A stretch of 64,000 nt of DNA, taken from Caldilineaceae bacterium. Its GTDB lineage: Bacteria > Chloroflexota > Anaerolineae > Caldilineales > Caldilineaceae. A program made the position numbers and the translations under genes. Positions within the stretch are counted from its first letter, which is position 1. Each line of letters starts with the position of its first letter. Shown here piece after piece: positions 37,688 to 45,055 of this stretch. Location: NCBI GenBank assembly GCA_022827195.1, contig JAJDTL010000014.1, positions 1 to 64,000 on the forward strand. The letters run 5' to 3'. Below the pieces are notes generated by a model that was given only the letters and a program-made list of their open reading frames with translations, made no database searches and had not been told where the DNA came from.

Positions 37688-39421
37688 TTAGACCTCCACG
37701 ATCTGGTAGCGCAGGTCCTCCTGTGGCAAGACGGATGTGTACAGCGATATCCTTTCCCCCATGCCGCCGTTACCAATGAACAGAGCCAGGCCCCCTCCGC
37801 CGCTGGGCCCGTTGCAGGACAGTTCGTGCACCAGCGTGCGCAGCATCTCGGCGTCGGACAGCTGCGGGAATATCCCCATCGCGCGTAGGCGAATTTCAGC
37901 CGGCGGCCCGCTTTGTCCCTGCCAGGGGAAGATTGAATTTATGCCCTCATAGTCAAAACGGAGCCGCGACGTGTCGATCCCCATCACTTTGAGCCGTTCG
38001 GTCACGATTTCAGCCGCCAGCTCCGCACGTGCACAGGCCCCGCCACCCCCGTACGATATCTCGCCGACGCCAAAGTAGCCGTCGTGCACATTCATCACGA
38101 CCAGACTTGTCGGCGGCCTCTCGTGCCCCTTTATGCCTGAGATCCGGACCTGGTCGGGGCCGATGTCGGTGATCTCCGTCGAACTGAAGTCAACCACTGC
38201 GTCCGTATGCTTGTAGTTGGCCGGGTCACCGATCTCATAGAGGAGCTGCTCCAGGCAGGTCATCCGGTTGACCACGCCTCCGGTCCCGGGCAGCTTCGTG
38301 ATGACTGCATCACCGCTATCGTCTACCAGCGCAATCGGAAAGCCGACCCGACCCAGGTCCGGCGCATCCTTGTAGGGCGGATCGGGGAAATAGCCGCCGG
38401 TGATCTGGGCGCCGCACTCCATCAGGTGCCCGATGCCAAGGCCCTTGCCCTTGCGCTCCCAGTCGTCGCAGGACCAGCCGAACTCGTGGATCAGCGGGGC
38501 CAGGTATTGGGTGGCGTCGCCGGCGCGACCGGAAACGACAATGTCCGCGCCCCGCTGCAATGCTTCGACGATCGGCATCGCACTGATGTAGGCGTTGGCC
38601 GAGAGCAGGCGGTCACCGAATGCGGAGACCGGTTGGCCGGACTCTGCGACGCGCAGGTCGCGCGCTCTGGCCAGGTCGAGCACATCGTCGCCCAAGACGG
38701 CCATTACGCGCAGGTGGGGCAGACCGAGGTCTCGGCAAAGTTGCTTTGTCCACTGGGCAATGCCGTAGGGGTCGACAATGCCCATATTGGTGATGATTTT
38801 CGTGTGCGTTTCCGCGCAGGCCGCGATCACCTTGGGCATGCGCAGCTCGTTGAGCTGGTAGTAGGCCCTTCCACCGGCCGCCTGCTCGCGCTTGAAGCTG
38901 CCGATCCCCTCCGACATGTTATCGAAGACGAGGTAGTCGACCGCGCCGCTTTCGGCCAGTTCGACGCCTGCTTCGATGTTGTCCCAGCCGTGGGCCGAGC
39001 CGCAACCGAGGCGCACGGCTCCGTTTCCATTCGCGGCCGGAGGCGTGACGCCAACGTCCGACGCTGCATTCGCCCGACCTGCACTGCCGGGGGTCCAATC
39101 CGGCGGCGCGTCAATCTCCATGTCGAGCAGAATCGAACTGTAGCACTTGCCCAGCGTGTCAAGAATCTGCGTGCCCGAATGGCTGCCTTCCAGAACGCCG
39201 GGAATCACAAAGTTGAAGGCGCCCAGCTTTGGCAGCTCATAGCGGCTGATCGGGTCGGACGTTACCGGCTTTACGTACTCTGCCACGGTCTGCTCGGTGA
39301 CCTGTTCCCCTACCCAGGCGTAATGCGCCGGGTCGTACGTTGCAATGCCGACGTTGACACCGTTCCCCTTGTTGCCGGAGCGTGCGTGACATATTTCCCT
39401 CAAACGTATCCGTTGCGCCAT
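37688..39421 (-). CDS. AtuA-like (DUF1446) protein with swapped domain order
   Basis: 577 residues. The acyclic-terpene-utilisation AtuA domain (DUF1446) occupies ~135-560: LGCGSAHGWDNIEAGVELAE, SGRAGDATQYLAPLIHEF, GHLMECGAQITGG. Such proteins usually carry a small ferredoxin-fold domain after it. Here that small domain appears first: residues 1-105 contain CHARSGNKGNGVNVGIATYD and LGAFNFVIPGVLEG. It sits between the HpaI aldolase and PhyH genes (42 and 32 bp spacers), implying a role in breaking down a hydroxylated or branched-chain compound. The biochemical activity of AtuA itself is not established. Confidence 0.85.
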   Translation of the reverse strand: MAQRIRLREICHARSGNKGNGVNVGIATYDPAHYAWVGEQVTEQTVAEYVKPVTSDPISRYELPKLGAFNFVIPGVLEGSHSGTQILDTLGKCYSSILLDMEIDAPPDWTPGSAGRANAASDVGVTPPAANGNGAVRLGCGSAHGWDNIEAGVELAESGAVDYLVFDNMSEGIGSFKREQAAGGRAYYQLNELRMPKVIAACAETHTKIITNMGIVDPYGIAQWTKQLCRDLGLPHLRVMAVLGDDVLDLARARDLRVAESGQPVSAFGDRLLSANAYISAMPIVEALQRGADIVVSGRAGDATQYLAPLIHEFGWSCDDWERKGKGLGIGHLMECGAQITGGYFPDPPYKDAPDLGRVGFPIALVDDSGDAVITKLPGTGGVVNRMTCLEQLLYEIGDPANYKHTDAVVDFSSTEITDIGPDQVRISGIKGHERPPTSLVVMNVHDGYFGVGEISYGGGGACARAELAAEIVTERLKVMGIDTSRLRFDYEGINSIFPWQGQSGPPAEIRLRAMGIFPQLSDAEMLRTLVHELSCNGPSGGGGLALFIGNGGMGERISLYTSVLPQEDLRYQIVEV

Positions 39422-39463
39422 GGCCCAAGCCTCCTGTGAGTGGAACCGCGGGCATCTGTTCGC

Positions 39464-40222
39464 TTACGCGAATCGCTGCAGGTGGTCATTCAATACCGCC
39501 TCTCCGCCGATGCGAAGCAGGTCGGCGTCCTCGGCCGTGCATAACAGCTGAACCCCGCGTGCATTACGCTCGATCCATTCGGCGGCCGCGTCGAGCGGCC
39601 CGAATGAGTCCACCGCAATGCCAACCGCCTTGCCGTTCTCACGCGCCTTGTCGACAACCCTTGCTACCGCCGACTGAAACTTGGGATGGTCCCACTGCTG
39701 AAAACAGCCCAGGCTGAGCGACAGGTCCGAAGGCCCGATGAAAAGCGCGTCGAGCCCCTCCACCCTTACCGCCTCATCCAGCTCGTCGAGCAGACCAGTG
39801 TGCTCCACCTGTACCATCACGAAGACATCGCGGTTGGCGCTCTGGAAATACTCGGCGCCTTCCTCGCCATAGTTGGTGATGACCATCGGCCCCCAGCCGC
39901 GGATGCCGTGCGGCGGGTATTTGGCGCCTGCGACCGCCTGTCTCGCCTCATCAGCCGAACGAACAAGCGGCACCAGCACGCCATGCGCGCCCTGGTCCAG
40001 CGCCACCTTGATCAGATCGGGACGGTTGTCCTGCACTCGCACAAATGGCAGCGTCGGCGAGTCCCTGAACATCCACATTACGTGGCGCAGGCTCTCAACG
40101 TTGAACGGCGCGTGCTCCTGGTCGACGATGACCCAATCAAAGCCGATCCTCGCCATCACTACTGCGATTGTTGTGTCGTACGAGGTTGACCACGCGCCAA
40201 CGCTGATCTCGTCGGCCTTCAA
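39464..40222 (-). CDS. HpcH/HpaI aldolase, 5' end cut off by a transposon
   Basis: Class II aldolase of 2-keto-3-deoxy sugar or aromatic acids: GFDWVIVDQEHAPFNVESL with the catalytic His region, VPLVRSADEARQAV and GPSDLSLSLG. The frame opens at TTG 40222 with no ribosome site, then runs into the mobile element at 40233. The missing first codons lie at 49697-49724 on the far side; joining both pieces across one copy of TTTGCTTA gives MMTGWELKQKLKADEISVG, in frame. The current product would lack about ten residues and any native start. It was the first gene of the operon with AtuA-like and PhyH genes, whose own upstream signals are now 9.5 kb away. Confidence 0.9.
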   Translation of the reverse strand: MKADEISVGAWSTSYDTTIAVVMARIGFDWVIVDQEHAPFNVESLRHVMWMFRDSPTLPFVRVQDNRPDLIKVALDQGAHGVLVPLVRSADEARQAVAGAKYPPHGIRGWGPMVITNYGEEGAEYFQSANRDVFVMVQVEHTGLLDELDEAVRVEGLDALFIGPSDLSLSLGCFQQWDHPKFQSAVARVVDKARENGKAVGIAVDSFGPLDAAAEWIERNARGVQLLCTAEDADLLRIGGEAVLNDHLQRFA

Positions 40223-40224
40223 CT

Positions 40225-40232
40225 TTTGCTTA
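40225..40232. repeat. Target-site duplication, left copy
   Basis: TTTGCTTA abuts the left inverted repeat; the identical octamer abuts the right one at 49697-49704. Eight base pairs is the duplication length known for IS1595-family elements. Confidence 0.93.
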
Positions 40233-40257
40233 GGGAGTTATATACCAAAGTAGACAG
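40233..40257 (+). repeat. Left terminal inverted repeat
   Basis: 25 bp, beginning GGGAGTTATATACC and ending GTAGACAG, an exact reverse complement of 49672-49696. Inward of it the two ends keep a shared CTTGA but otherwise diverge. Read outward it contains TGGTATATAAC, an extended -10-like string. Confidence 0.95.
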
Positions 40258-40306
40258 GGTGCTTGAACACGAAACCAGTGGTTTCTTTGAGTGAGTTGGT
40301 GATTGG

Positions 40307-40570
40307 TTACGGGTTTAGGTGCATGTACTCTAAGGAATGAACTAACGATTTGAACAATCTGATTAGCTCGTCACGTTCCTCCTGGGTTATAGATGTGAAA
40401 ACGGGCCTATCTGATTTTACCGATAGGATCGTGTACTGCTGATCATAGTCGGGGGTCAGTCCGAGTTGTCTCAAATCGTAAATGAAACTGCTGTCCTTTA
40501 GTACTGGCAACAGTTCTTTGTTGATCTCGATCTTGACCGTTAGTCGTTCCCTCACCCCTTCTTTGCTCAC
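40307..40570 (-). CDS. Hypothetical protein, 87 residues (transposon cargo)
   Basis: Not recognised. GTG start at 40570 with AAAGGATGAAGGA just upstream. A mixed alpha/beta composition: LTVKIEINKELLPVLKDSSF, YTILSVKSDRPVF and a helical end QEERDELIRLFKSLVHSLEY. No signal peptide or membrane segment, so probably cytoplasmic. Base composition is AT-richer than the chromosomal genes outside the element. It lies just inside the left repeat, 32 bp downstream of another small minus-strand gene. Confidence 0.6.
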   Translation of the reverse strand: MSKEGVRERLTVKIEINKELLPVLKDSSFIYDLRQLGLTPDYDQQYTILSVKSDRPVFTSITQEERDELIRLFKSLVHSLEYMHLNP

Positions 40571-40602
40571 TCCTTCATCCTTTCTGTTTCAAATTTAGGG
40601 GA

Positions 40603-40791
40603 TTATCGCCGCTCATAAGGGCTAGTGGGGGGAGCGTCTTTGAGGTACTGCCATTCGGATTCCAATTTGGGCTTGGTGGTCATGAGGGCGCGGACAACGT
40701 TCTGTGGTGTGTCCGGGATGGGGTCGGGCATGGGGTGTGTGCGAGGGCGGCCGCGAGGTCTTTGGGGTGCTTCATTCTTGGTGTTGGGCAT
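40603..40791 (-). CDS. Small basic protein with AT-hook-like motif, 62 residues (cargo)
   Basis: ATG 40791 is selected because CAGGAGG lies 9 nt upstream; a frame extension to 40815 lacks one. PQRPRGRPRTHPMPDP contains the RGRP core of AT-hooks, followed by PIPDTPQNVVRALM and a C-terminal helix ESEWQYLKD. The Arg/Pro-rich start suggests minor-groove DNA contact, the rest a short helical domain. Function unknown. Probably co-transcribed with the 87-residue gene downstream. Confidence 0.65.
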   Translation of the reverse strand: MPNTKNEAPQRPRGRPRTHPMPDPIPDTPQNVVRALMTTKPKLESEWQYLKDAPPTSPYERR

Positions 40792-40870
40792 ACGATTTTT
40801 CCTCCTGATTGGCACTGTGGTGAGTATAGCATAAGAGTCCCATGTCGCACAATTCCCTTCCGTTTAGGAG

Positions 40871-40898
40871 TTTGCCTGACTCGCCTCTCTGATATAGA
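40871..40898 (+). promoter_or_regulatory. Possible promoter of the SNase-like gene
   Basis: TTTGCC (40871-40876), 16 bp, then TGA-TATAGA (-10 at 40893-40898) with the TG of an extended -10. Transcripts from here would include the structured leader at 40955-41041. Confidence 0.35.
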
Positions 40899-40954
40899 CT
40901 AACGGCACCACAACAGTCGAAATGGCCCTGCTATCCAGTGATGCTGGGCGGCTG

Positions 40955-41041
40955 GTCGCATTATGCTCCCTCATTGGGTAGCAAGGCCGATCGGCTGTTG
41001 TGGTGACTTCCAATCGTCTGCATCCACTGAGGGGGCACCAC
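40955..41041 (+). ncRNA. Structured 5' leader A, ribosome site sequestered
   Basis: 40964-40973 (TGCTCCCTCA) pairs with 41028-41037 (TGAGGGGGCA), ten pairs with one G-U. After a single T/C mismatch, 40975-40978 (TGGG) pairs with 41023-41026 (TCCA). The 3' arm contains the AGGGGG ribosome site of the gene starting at 41042. The same fold with compensated bases precedes the gene at 47904, and the primary sequence also matches (CGCATT, TTGGGT, TGTGGTGAC, GGGGGCACC, CATGCG). Not a riboswitch class I recognise. Confidence 0.65.
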
Positions 41042-41905
41042 ATGCGATCCATAAACAAGACTGCTGTAATCGGCGCGATTGTTTTTCTCCTGCTCGTGCT
41101 GACCGCTTTGCAAATTCAAGCGCAAACTCCCACCGTTACACCAGAAACCCCCACCGTTACGTCAGAAATTCCGACGGCGACAACCGAACCCGTCACACCC
41201 GCCCCTGCGCCTGCCACGAAAATCTCAACGCCTATAATCACACATCCTCAACGTCAGGCGGTCGTCAAAAGGTCTATTGATGGCGATTCTGTTGAGGTGG
41301 TGTTCACCGATGATGGCGAAATTGCCGTTGTGCACCTCGTCAACGTGGACGCACCAGAATCAGTGAAAACGGCAGAATGTTTTGGCCGTGAATCTGCCGA
41401 ATACGCCGTACAAGCGTATCGGAGTAGCCCCTTGATCTCAATCGAATTAGTGGGGGGAATCTTGGACGGAGAAGGGGAGGGCTATGTTCATTTGGCTGAT
41501 GGAACCCTTTTGAACTTGGTTATGGTCTTGTTTGGTTACGCCAAGTTTGACGATTCGATTGAGAGTATCTACACCGCGCAGATTAAGAGTGCCGAGGATC
41601 AGAGCAGACAAGGTAAAACTGGTCTTTGGCGCGCTTGTGGCGAAACGGAGAAACCGCCCCGTCCGTGCTTTTTGTTCAGCGACAACGAAATGGATTCGGC
41701 TTCCAGTCGGGGCGTGCGTGCCCAAATAGAAGATGCTCTTGATATATCGGCCTGGTTCAAATATGCGTACTATGATCCCGTTCAGAACGAGATTATAGTG
41801 TCATGGAAACTCACCATAAATGGCTCTTCGGGTAAGTGGTGGGTTGACGAGTATTATCGCCTACCAGAGTGTTTGCGCGACAGGTCGGTGATGGTCGAGA
41901 GGTAA
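41042..41905 (+). CDS. Secreted SNase-like protein with missing catalytic arginines (cargo)
   Basis: 287 residues from ATG 41042 (GAGGGGG upstream). Signal peptide IGAIVFLLLVLTALQIQAQ, then a Thr/Pro linker with TPTVTPE repeats (~29-64). Residues ~75-195 match the staphylococcal nuclease fold: KRSIDGDSVEVVF, VHLVNVDAPES and LNLVMVLFGYAKF. Of the known active-site residues the calcium-binding D and the E of DxPE remain (D103, E106), but the arginine before them is H98 and the second arginine (normally GRxLAYV) is absent in DGEGEGYVHL. A C-terminal ~90-residue Trp/Tyr-rich region follows. Probably an extracellular non-nuclease SNase-like domain. Confidence 0.8.
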   Translation: MRSINKTAVIGAIVFLLLVLTALQIQAQTPTVTPETPTVTSEIPTATTEPVTPAPAPATKISTPIITHPQRQAVVKRSIDGDSVEVVFTDDGEIAVVHLVNVDAPESVKTAECFGRESAEYAVQAYRSSPLISIELVGGILDGEGEGYVHLADGTLLNLVMVLFGYAKFDDSIESIYTAQIKSAEDQSRQGKTGLWRACGETEKPPRPCFLFSDNEMDSASSRGVRAQIEDALDISAWFKYAYYDPVQNEIIVSWKLTINGSSGKWWVDEYYRLPECLRDRSVMVER

Positions 41906-41917
41906 AACCCTGATTCT

Positions 41918-41957
41918 CAAAAGAGGGGTGGTGGGGTCAGACCCTCCGCCCCTTTTG
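41918..41957 (+). terminator. Terminator after the SNase-like gene
   Basis: CAAAA and GGGG (41918-41928, 2-nt bulge) pair with CCCC and TTTTG (about 41949-41957), followed by TGTTTG. Confidence 0.5.
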
Positions 41958-42002
41958 TGTTTGAGTCAAATACTCGCCGTTAATATCACTCTGGAGCAAT
42001 CA

Positions 42003-42128
42003 ATGGAAGCCTTGATCTGCCTGTCCGTTTTTGTCGTGGTGTCGACCATATGGGCGATCCACAGGGCCAAAAATCATAAAGTCCAGGACAAAGACGAGAA
42101 GGATGGATATTTCTTGCTCTTTGTCTGA
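42003..42128 (+). CDS. 41-residue single-pass membrane peptide 1 (cargo)
   Basis: ATG 42003 with GGAG about 8 nt upstream. Begins MEALICLSVFVVVSTIWAI, one hydrophobic helix, followed by a charged stretch (HRAKNHKVQDKDEKDG) and the ending YFLLFV. It aligns end to end, without gaps, with the peptide at 43365: shared M.A, CL, VV, WA, G.F.LF and identical length. That paralogy, plus ribosome sites on both, is the argument that it is real. Function unknown; size and layout resemble single-pass regulatory or toxin-like peptides. Confidence 0.6.
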   Translation: MEALICLSVFVVVSTIWAIHRAKNHKVQDKDEKDGYFLLFV

Positions 42129-42162
42129 TCCAAAAACGTCGACGACATTATAGGGTGATCCC

Positions 42163-42588
42163 ATGGAAGTTGTAATTGTCTTTTGGGTTTTGTTCGGCAT
42201 CATTACCGCCGTGGCAGCATCACACAGGGGACACAGCGGTTGTATGTGGTTCCTGATCGGGTTCGTGTTGGGTCCGTTCGGTTTGATTCTTGTTCTCGTT
42301 ATGGCACCTAGCAAAACGCAGGCATCACCTCAGAATCAGCTATCGACATCGCCCGTGCAAACCGAACTGAAAAAGCGTTGCCCATTTTGTGCTGAACCCA
42401 TTCAGGCCCAAGCGATTGTATGTCGATTCTGTGGGCGAGACATACCTGATAAGCCTCAAGCCAACCAGACGACAGCCCGCCCGCCTCGCGGGAAAACATG
42501 CCCAAACTGTTCTAGGCGAAATCGAGCGCAAAACACCAGATGCCATTACTGCAATTGGCCGCTTTCCGAAGCGATCCTGAACAAGTGA
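42163..42588 (+). CDS. Membrane-anchored double zinc-ribbon protein (cargo)
   Basis: 141 residues. Two hydrophobic segments (EVVIVFWVLFGIITAVAA, 2-19; WFLIGFVLGPFGLILVLVM, 29-47) followed by a cytoplasmic tail. The tail holds a first zinc ribbon, C73/C76/C87/C90 (CPFCAEPI...CRFCGR), and a second, C113/C116/C127/C130 (CPNCSRR...CHYCNW). The arrangement matches small bacterial membrane proteins with C-terminal zinc ribbons; partners unknown. It follows membrane peptide 1 by 34 bp and may share its transcript. Confidence 0.8.
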   Translation: MEVVIVFWVLFGIITAVAASHRGHSGCMWFLIGFVLGPFGLILVLVMAPSKTQASPQNQLSTSPVQTELKKRCPFCAEPIQAQAIVCRFCGRDIPDKPQANQTTARPPRGKTCPNCSRRNRAQNTRCHYCNWPLSEAILNK

Positions 42589-42683
42589 GCACTGCCGGAT
42601 GATACGCAAAACAACCAATCCGATTACTCAGAAGGAGCACTCATATATGCGAGAAAGTTTTGATGCAATCCAGTGATTGGGTC

Positions 42684-42712
42684 TTGACATTCATATTATT
42701 TTCGAGTAAATT
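42684..42712 (+). promoter_or_regulatory. Promoter of the DUF2442/DUF4160 unit
   Basis: TTGACA (42684-42689), 17-bp spacer, TAAATT (42707-42712), in AT-rich sequence about 48 bp before the first start codon. Confidence 0.65.
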
Positions 42713-42759
42713 TAGTCACGAGAGTCAAAAGGTAGCCAAAACACAAACAGAGAGATTTT

Positions 42760-43074
42760 ATGATGACTCTAGCAAAAGAATTGGAACAGCCTTCATATCA
42801 AGAGGACTACCCATTCCCATGGATTGTGAGTGTTGAGTCTCTAGCGAATTTCAGGATTCGACTTCAGTATTCCGATGGGGTGCAAGGAGATCTCGACGTA
42901 TCTCACTGTGTGGGAACTGAACTTTTTTCTGAATGGGATAAGCCGGGCGTATTCGAGCAGGTTCGTATTGGTGACTTTGGTGAGGTGTGGTGGACGGACA
43001 GGGCAAGTTTTTGCCCTGATGCTCTATATTTGGAATTGACAGGAAAGACATTTGAACAAGTGGTGGCAACGTAA
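42760..43074 (+). CDS. DUF2442-family protein (cargo)
   Basis: 104 residues. Contains the DUF2442 core: VESLANFRIRLQYSDGVQGDLDVS, EWDKPGVFEQVRIGDFGEVWW and CPDALYLELTG. The family is small, cytoplasmic and often encoded next to a DUF4160 partner, as here (5-bp gap). The pair is frequently suspected to be a toxin-antitoxin-like module, but I know of no settled mechanism. Two ATGs in tandem begin the frame; either is possible. Confidence 0.82.
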   Translation: MMTLAKELEQPSYQEDYPFPWIVSVESLANFRIRLQYSDGVQGDLDVSHCVGTELFSEWDKPGVFEQVRIGDFGEVWWTDRASFCPDALYLELTGKTFEQVVAT

Positions 43075-43079
43075 AGTGC

Positions 43080-43343
43080 ATGGTAGAAGTTGCTAGGCTA
43101 GGCAAATATGACATTAAATTCCATATCTTCTCCGACGAACCTCACCAACTTCCACATTGTCACGCTACTCATAAGCACAAAAAAGCGACGATTGATATAA
43201 ACTCAATCGAGATTATCATAGGTTGCCTAGGCCCTTCTCCGAATAGACGCGCCTTGAGTTTTGTGAGAACACATCAACAAGAGTTCTTGAGAGCATGGAG
43301 GCTCGTGCGAGATCATAAAGACCCCGGCAAGATTGCCATCTAA
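43080..43343 (+). CDS. DUF4160-family protein (cargo)
   Basis: 87 residues. DUF4160 signature: YDIKFHIFSDEPHQLPHCHA (usual form PPHxHA), KATIDINSIEI and the C-terminal helix RTHQQEFLRAWRLV. Translationally close to the DUF2442 gene upstream. The histidines in LPHCHATHKHKK resemble a metal or nucleotide site, but activity is not established. Followed after 21 bp by membrane peptide 2. Confidence 0.82.
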   Translation: MVEVARLGKYDIKFHIFSDEPHQLPHCHATHKHKKATIDINSIEIIIGCLGPSPNRRALSFVRTHQQEFLRAWRLVRDHKDPGKIAI

Positions 43344-43364
43344 AACCACACACCGGAGAGATAA

Positions 43365-43490
43365 ATGACTGCCATATACTGTTTGCTCATTTGGATTGTG
43401 GTGACAGGGGCATGGGCATTTTACAAGATAATGAGGCGAGGGAGATGGAGCCAAAATGAGCGAGCTGGGTGCTTCATACTCTTTGATTAA
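43365..43490 (+). CDS. 41-residue single-pass membrane peptide 2 (cargo)
   Basis: ATG 43365, with CCGGAGAGATAA placing GGAG 7 nt upstream. Begins MTAIYCLLIWIVVTGAWAF, then a basic segment (KIMRRGRWSQNER) and AGCFILFD. Same length as the peptide at 42003, and matching residues fall at the same positions throughout. It sits as third gene of the DUF2442/DUF4160 unit. The charge of the tail differs (acidic/basic mix in copy 1, strongly basic here). Confidence 0.6.
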   Translation: MTAIYCLLIWIVVTGAWAFYKIMRRGRWSQNERAGCFILFD

Positions 43491-43693
43491 CCGGCAAGCC
43501 CCAATCCGGTTATTGCCAAAAAAATTGCCGAGATGGTGCTGAGAATGCCGACTAAGAAGCGGGGAGAATGGCGGTATGAGAATACGTCTAACATCTAAAG
43601 ACGAACCACATAAAACACCTTGTATACACCCCACAATAGAGCCGGTTTTGCGCGACAACAAGACAGCCTAATTGCCACTTGTGGAGATCGAAA

Positions 43694-45055
43694 ATGTCGA
43701 AGCTAATTATCCTGACCGCGCTCTTGATGTCGATAGGGATGGTCCTGGCTTGTTCTGCGGATGGAGTCTCTACGCCCCTGCCGCCAACGGCAACTGCCAC
43801 ACCCGCGGATACGCCCCAAGCCGCCTCGCAACCGACAGCGACCGTCACGCCGTCCACATCGGAACAGCAGGCACAAATCGGAGACGACAGCGAACAGTAT
43901 CCGGTGAAGACGCAACCTACATCGTGCCAGTTGGTGCAGGGCGAATCAGGCCAACCGGGCGAAATCCCATTGCGCGTGGAGGTGGTCACTGATGGACTAG
44001 AGATCCCCTGGGGGCTGGTGATTCTTCCCTCCGGCGATCTGCTCGTTACGGAACGCCCTGGTCGTGTGCGTCTGATTCAGGAAGGAGAATTGGTCCCGGA
44101 ACCGGTGCTTGAGTTCGGCGTGTCGATGCCGCCACCGCTGTACGGCATACCCTTGTTGGGCTCCGAAGGGGGGCTGCTGGGCCTGCTCCTGCACCCGGAA
44201 TTCGTCGCCAACCACCAGTTCTACCTCTTTTACAACATAGATAACGAAGACGACATACAGATCGGCCGCATTGAGCGGTACGTGCTCGCTGGCGACGGCC
44301 ATTCCGCGACCTTGGATCGCGTCATCCTGAACGACCTGCCCGCGGGACTGCATCATCAGGGCGGTCGCATGCGGATTGGACCGGATGGCATGTTGTATGT
44401 CGGTGTCGGTGCCTATGATCCCCACGACGCGCAAAAGCCTGACACCCTGGCGGGAAAACTGCTCCGCATGGACCTCGAAGGTGACATACCCGCAGATAAC
44501 CCCGATCCCAGCAGTTATATCTTCGCGAGCGGTATACGCAACACCCAGGGGTACGACTGGTTCGATGGCCAACACATTGTCATGGTCGAGCACGGCCCTT
44601 CCGGCATTGAGTTGGGAAGACAGGATTTGAGAGGGTATGACGAAATCAATGTCGTGACTGCTGGGGATAACCTGGGGTGGCCCAACATCTGGGGCTGCGC
44701 CGCACAGGAAGGACTGGTCAGTCCCGTGCTGACGTGGGAGGATCCGGTGCCTCCCACCGACGCCATTTTTTATCGCGGCGACTTGATCCCGGAATGGACC
44801 GACAGTTTTCTGTTCACGACAGTGGGACTCGAAGACGCACCAGGTGGGCGGCACCTGCATCGAGTGGTGTTGGACAAGGACGACCCGTACACCGTGTTGA
44901 CGCACGAGATTTACCTGCACCATGTCTATGGACGCCTCCGCACCATCGTAAGCGATGCGGACGGATGGCTCTATGTCATGACCAGCAATTGCGATAATCG
45001 GGGCATATGCCCGCCAGAAGGTGATAAAATCCTGCGGATTGGCCCCGCTCAATAG
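43694..45055 (+). CDS. PQQ-type soluble sugar dehydrogenase-like lipoprotein (cargo)
   Basis: 453 residues from ATG 43694 (GTGGAG upstream; the TTG at 43679 is less likely). Lipoprotein signal LIILTALLMSIGMVLAC, a Thr/Pro/Ala linker, then a six-bladed propeller of the soluble glucose/aldose dehydrogenase type: IPWGLVILPSGDLLVTERPG, LLGLLLHPEF, HHQGGRMRIGPDGMLYVGVG and GDNLGWPNIWG. The HHQGGR block fits the catalytic-histidine region. It probably oxidises sugars outside the membrane with PQQ; no PQQ synthesis genes are in the window. The largest cargo gene of the element. Confidence 0.88.
   Translation: MSKLIILTALLMSIGMVLACSADGVSTPLPPTATATPADTPQAASQPTATVTPSTSEQQAQIGDDSEQYPVKTQPTSCQLVQGESGQPGEIPLRVEVVTDGLEIPWGLVILPSGDLLVTERPGRVRLIQEGELVPEPVLEFGVSMPPPLYGIPLLGSEGGLLGLLLHPEFVANHQFYLFYNIDNEDDIQIGRIERYVLAGDGHSATLDRVILNDLPAGLHHQGGRMRIGPDGMLYVGVGAYDPHDAQKPDTLAGKLLRMDLEGDIPADNPDPSSYIFASGIRNTQGYDWFDGQHIVMVEHGPSGIELGRQDLRGYDEINVVTAGDNLGWPNIWGCAAQEGLVSPVLTWEDPVPPTDAIFYRGDLIPEWTDSFLFTTVGLEDAPGGRHLHRVVLDKDDPYTVLTHEIYLHHVYGRLRTIVSDADGWLYVMTSNCDNRGICPPEGDKILRIGPAQ

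Noticed and set aside
41150..41220. Thr/Pro codon repeats as a tandem-repeat or CRISPR-like array
   Set aside because: The repeats are short coding triplets of a linker (TPTVTPE type), irregular in length and within a gene; no CRISPR repeats or cas genes occur in the window.
43491..43600. Open continuation (PASPNPVIAKKIAEMVLRM...) in frame after the stop of membrane peptide 2
   Set aside because: Somewhat protein-like but has no usable start codon, and the paralogous peptide at 42003 has no such extension, so I treat the TAA as the true end.
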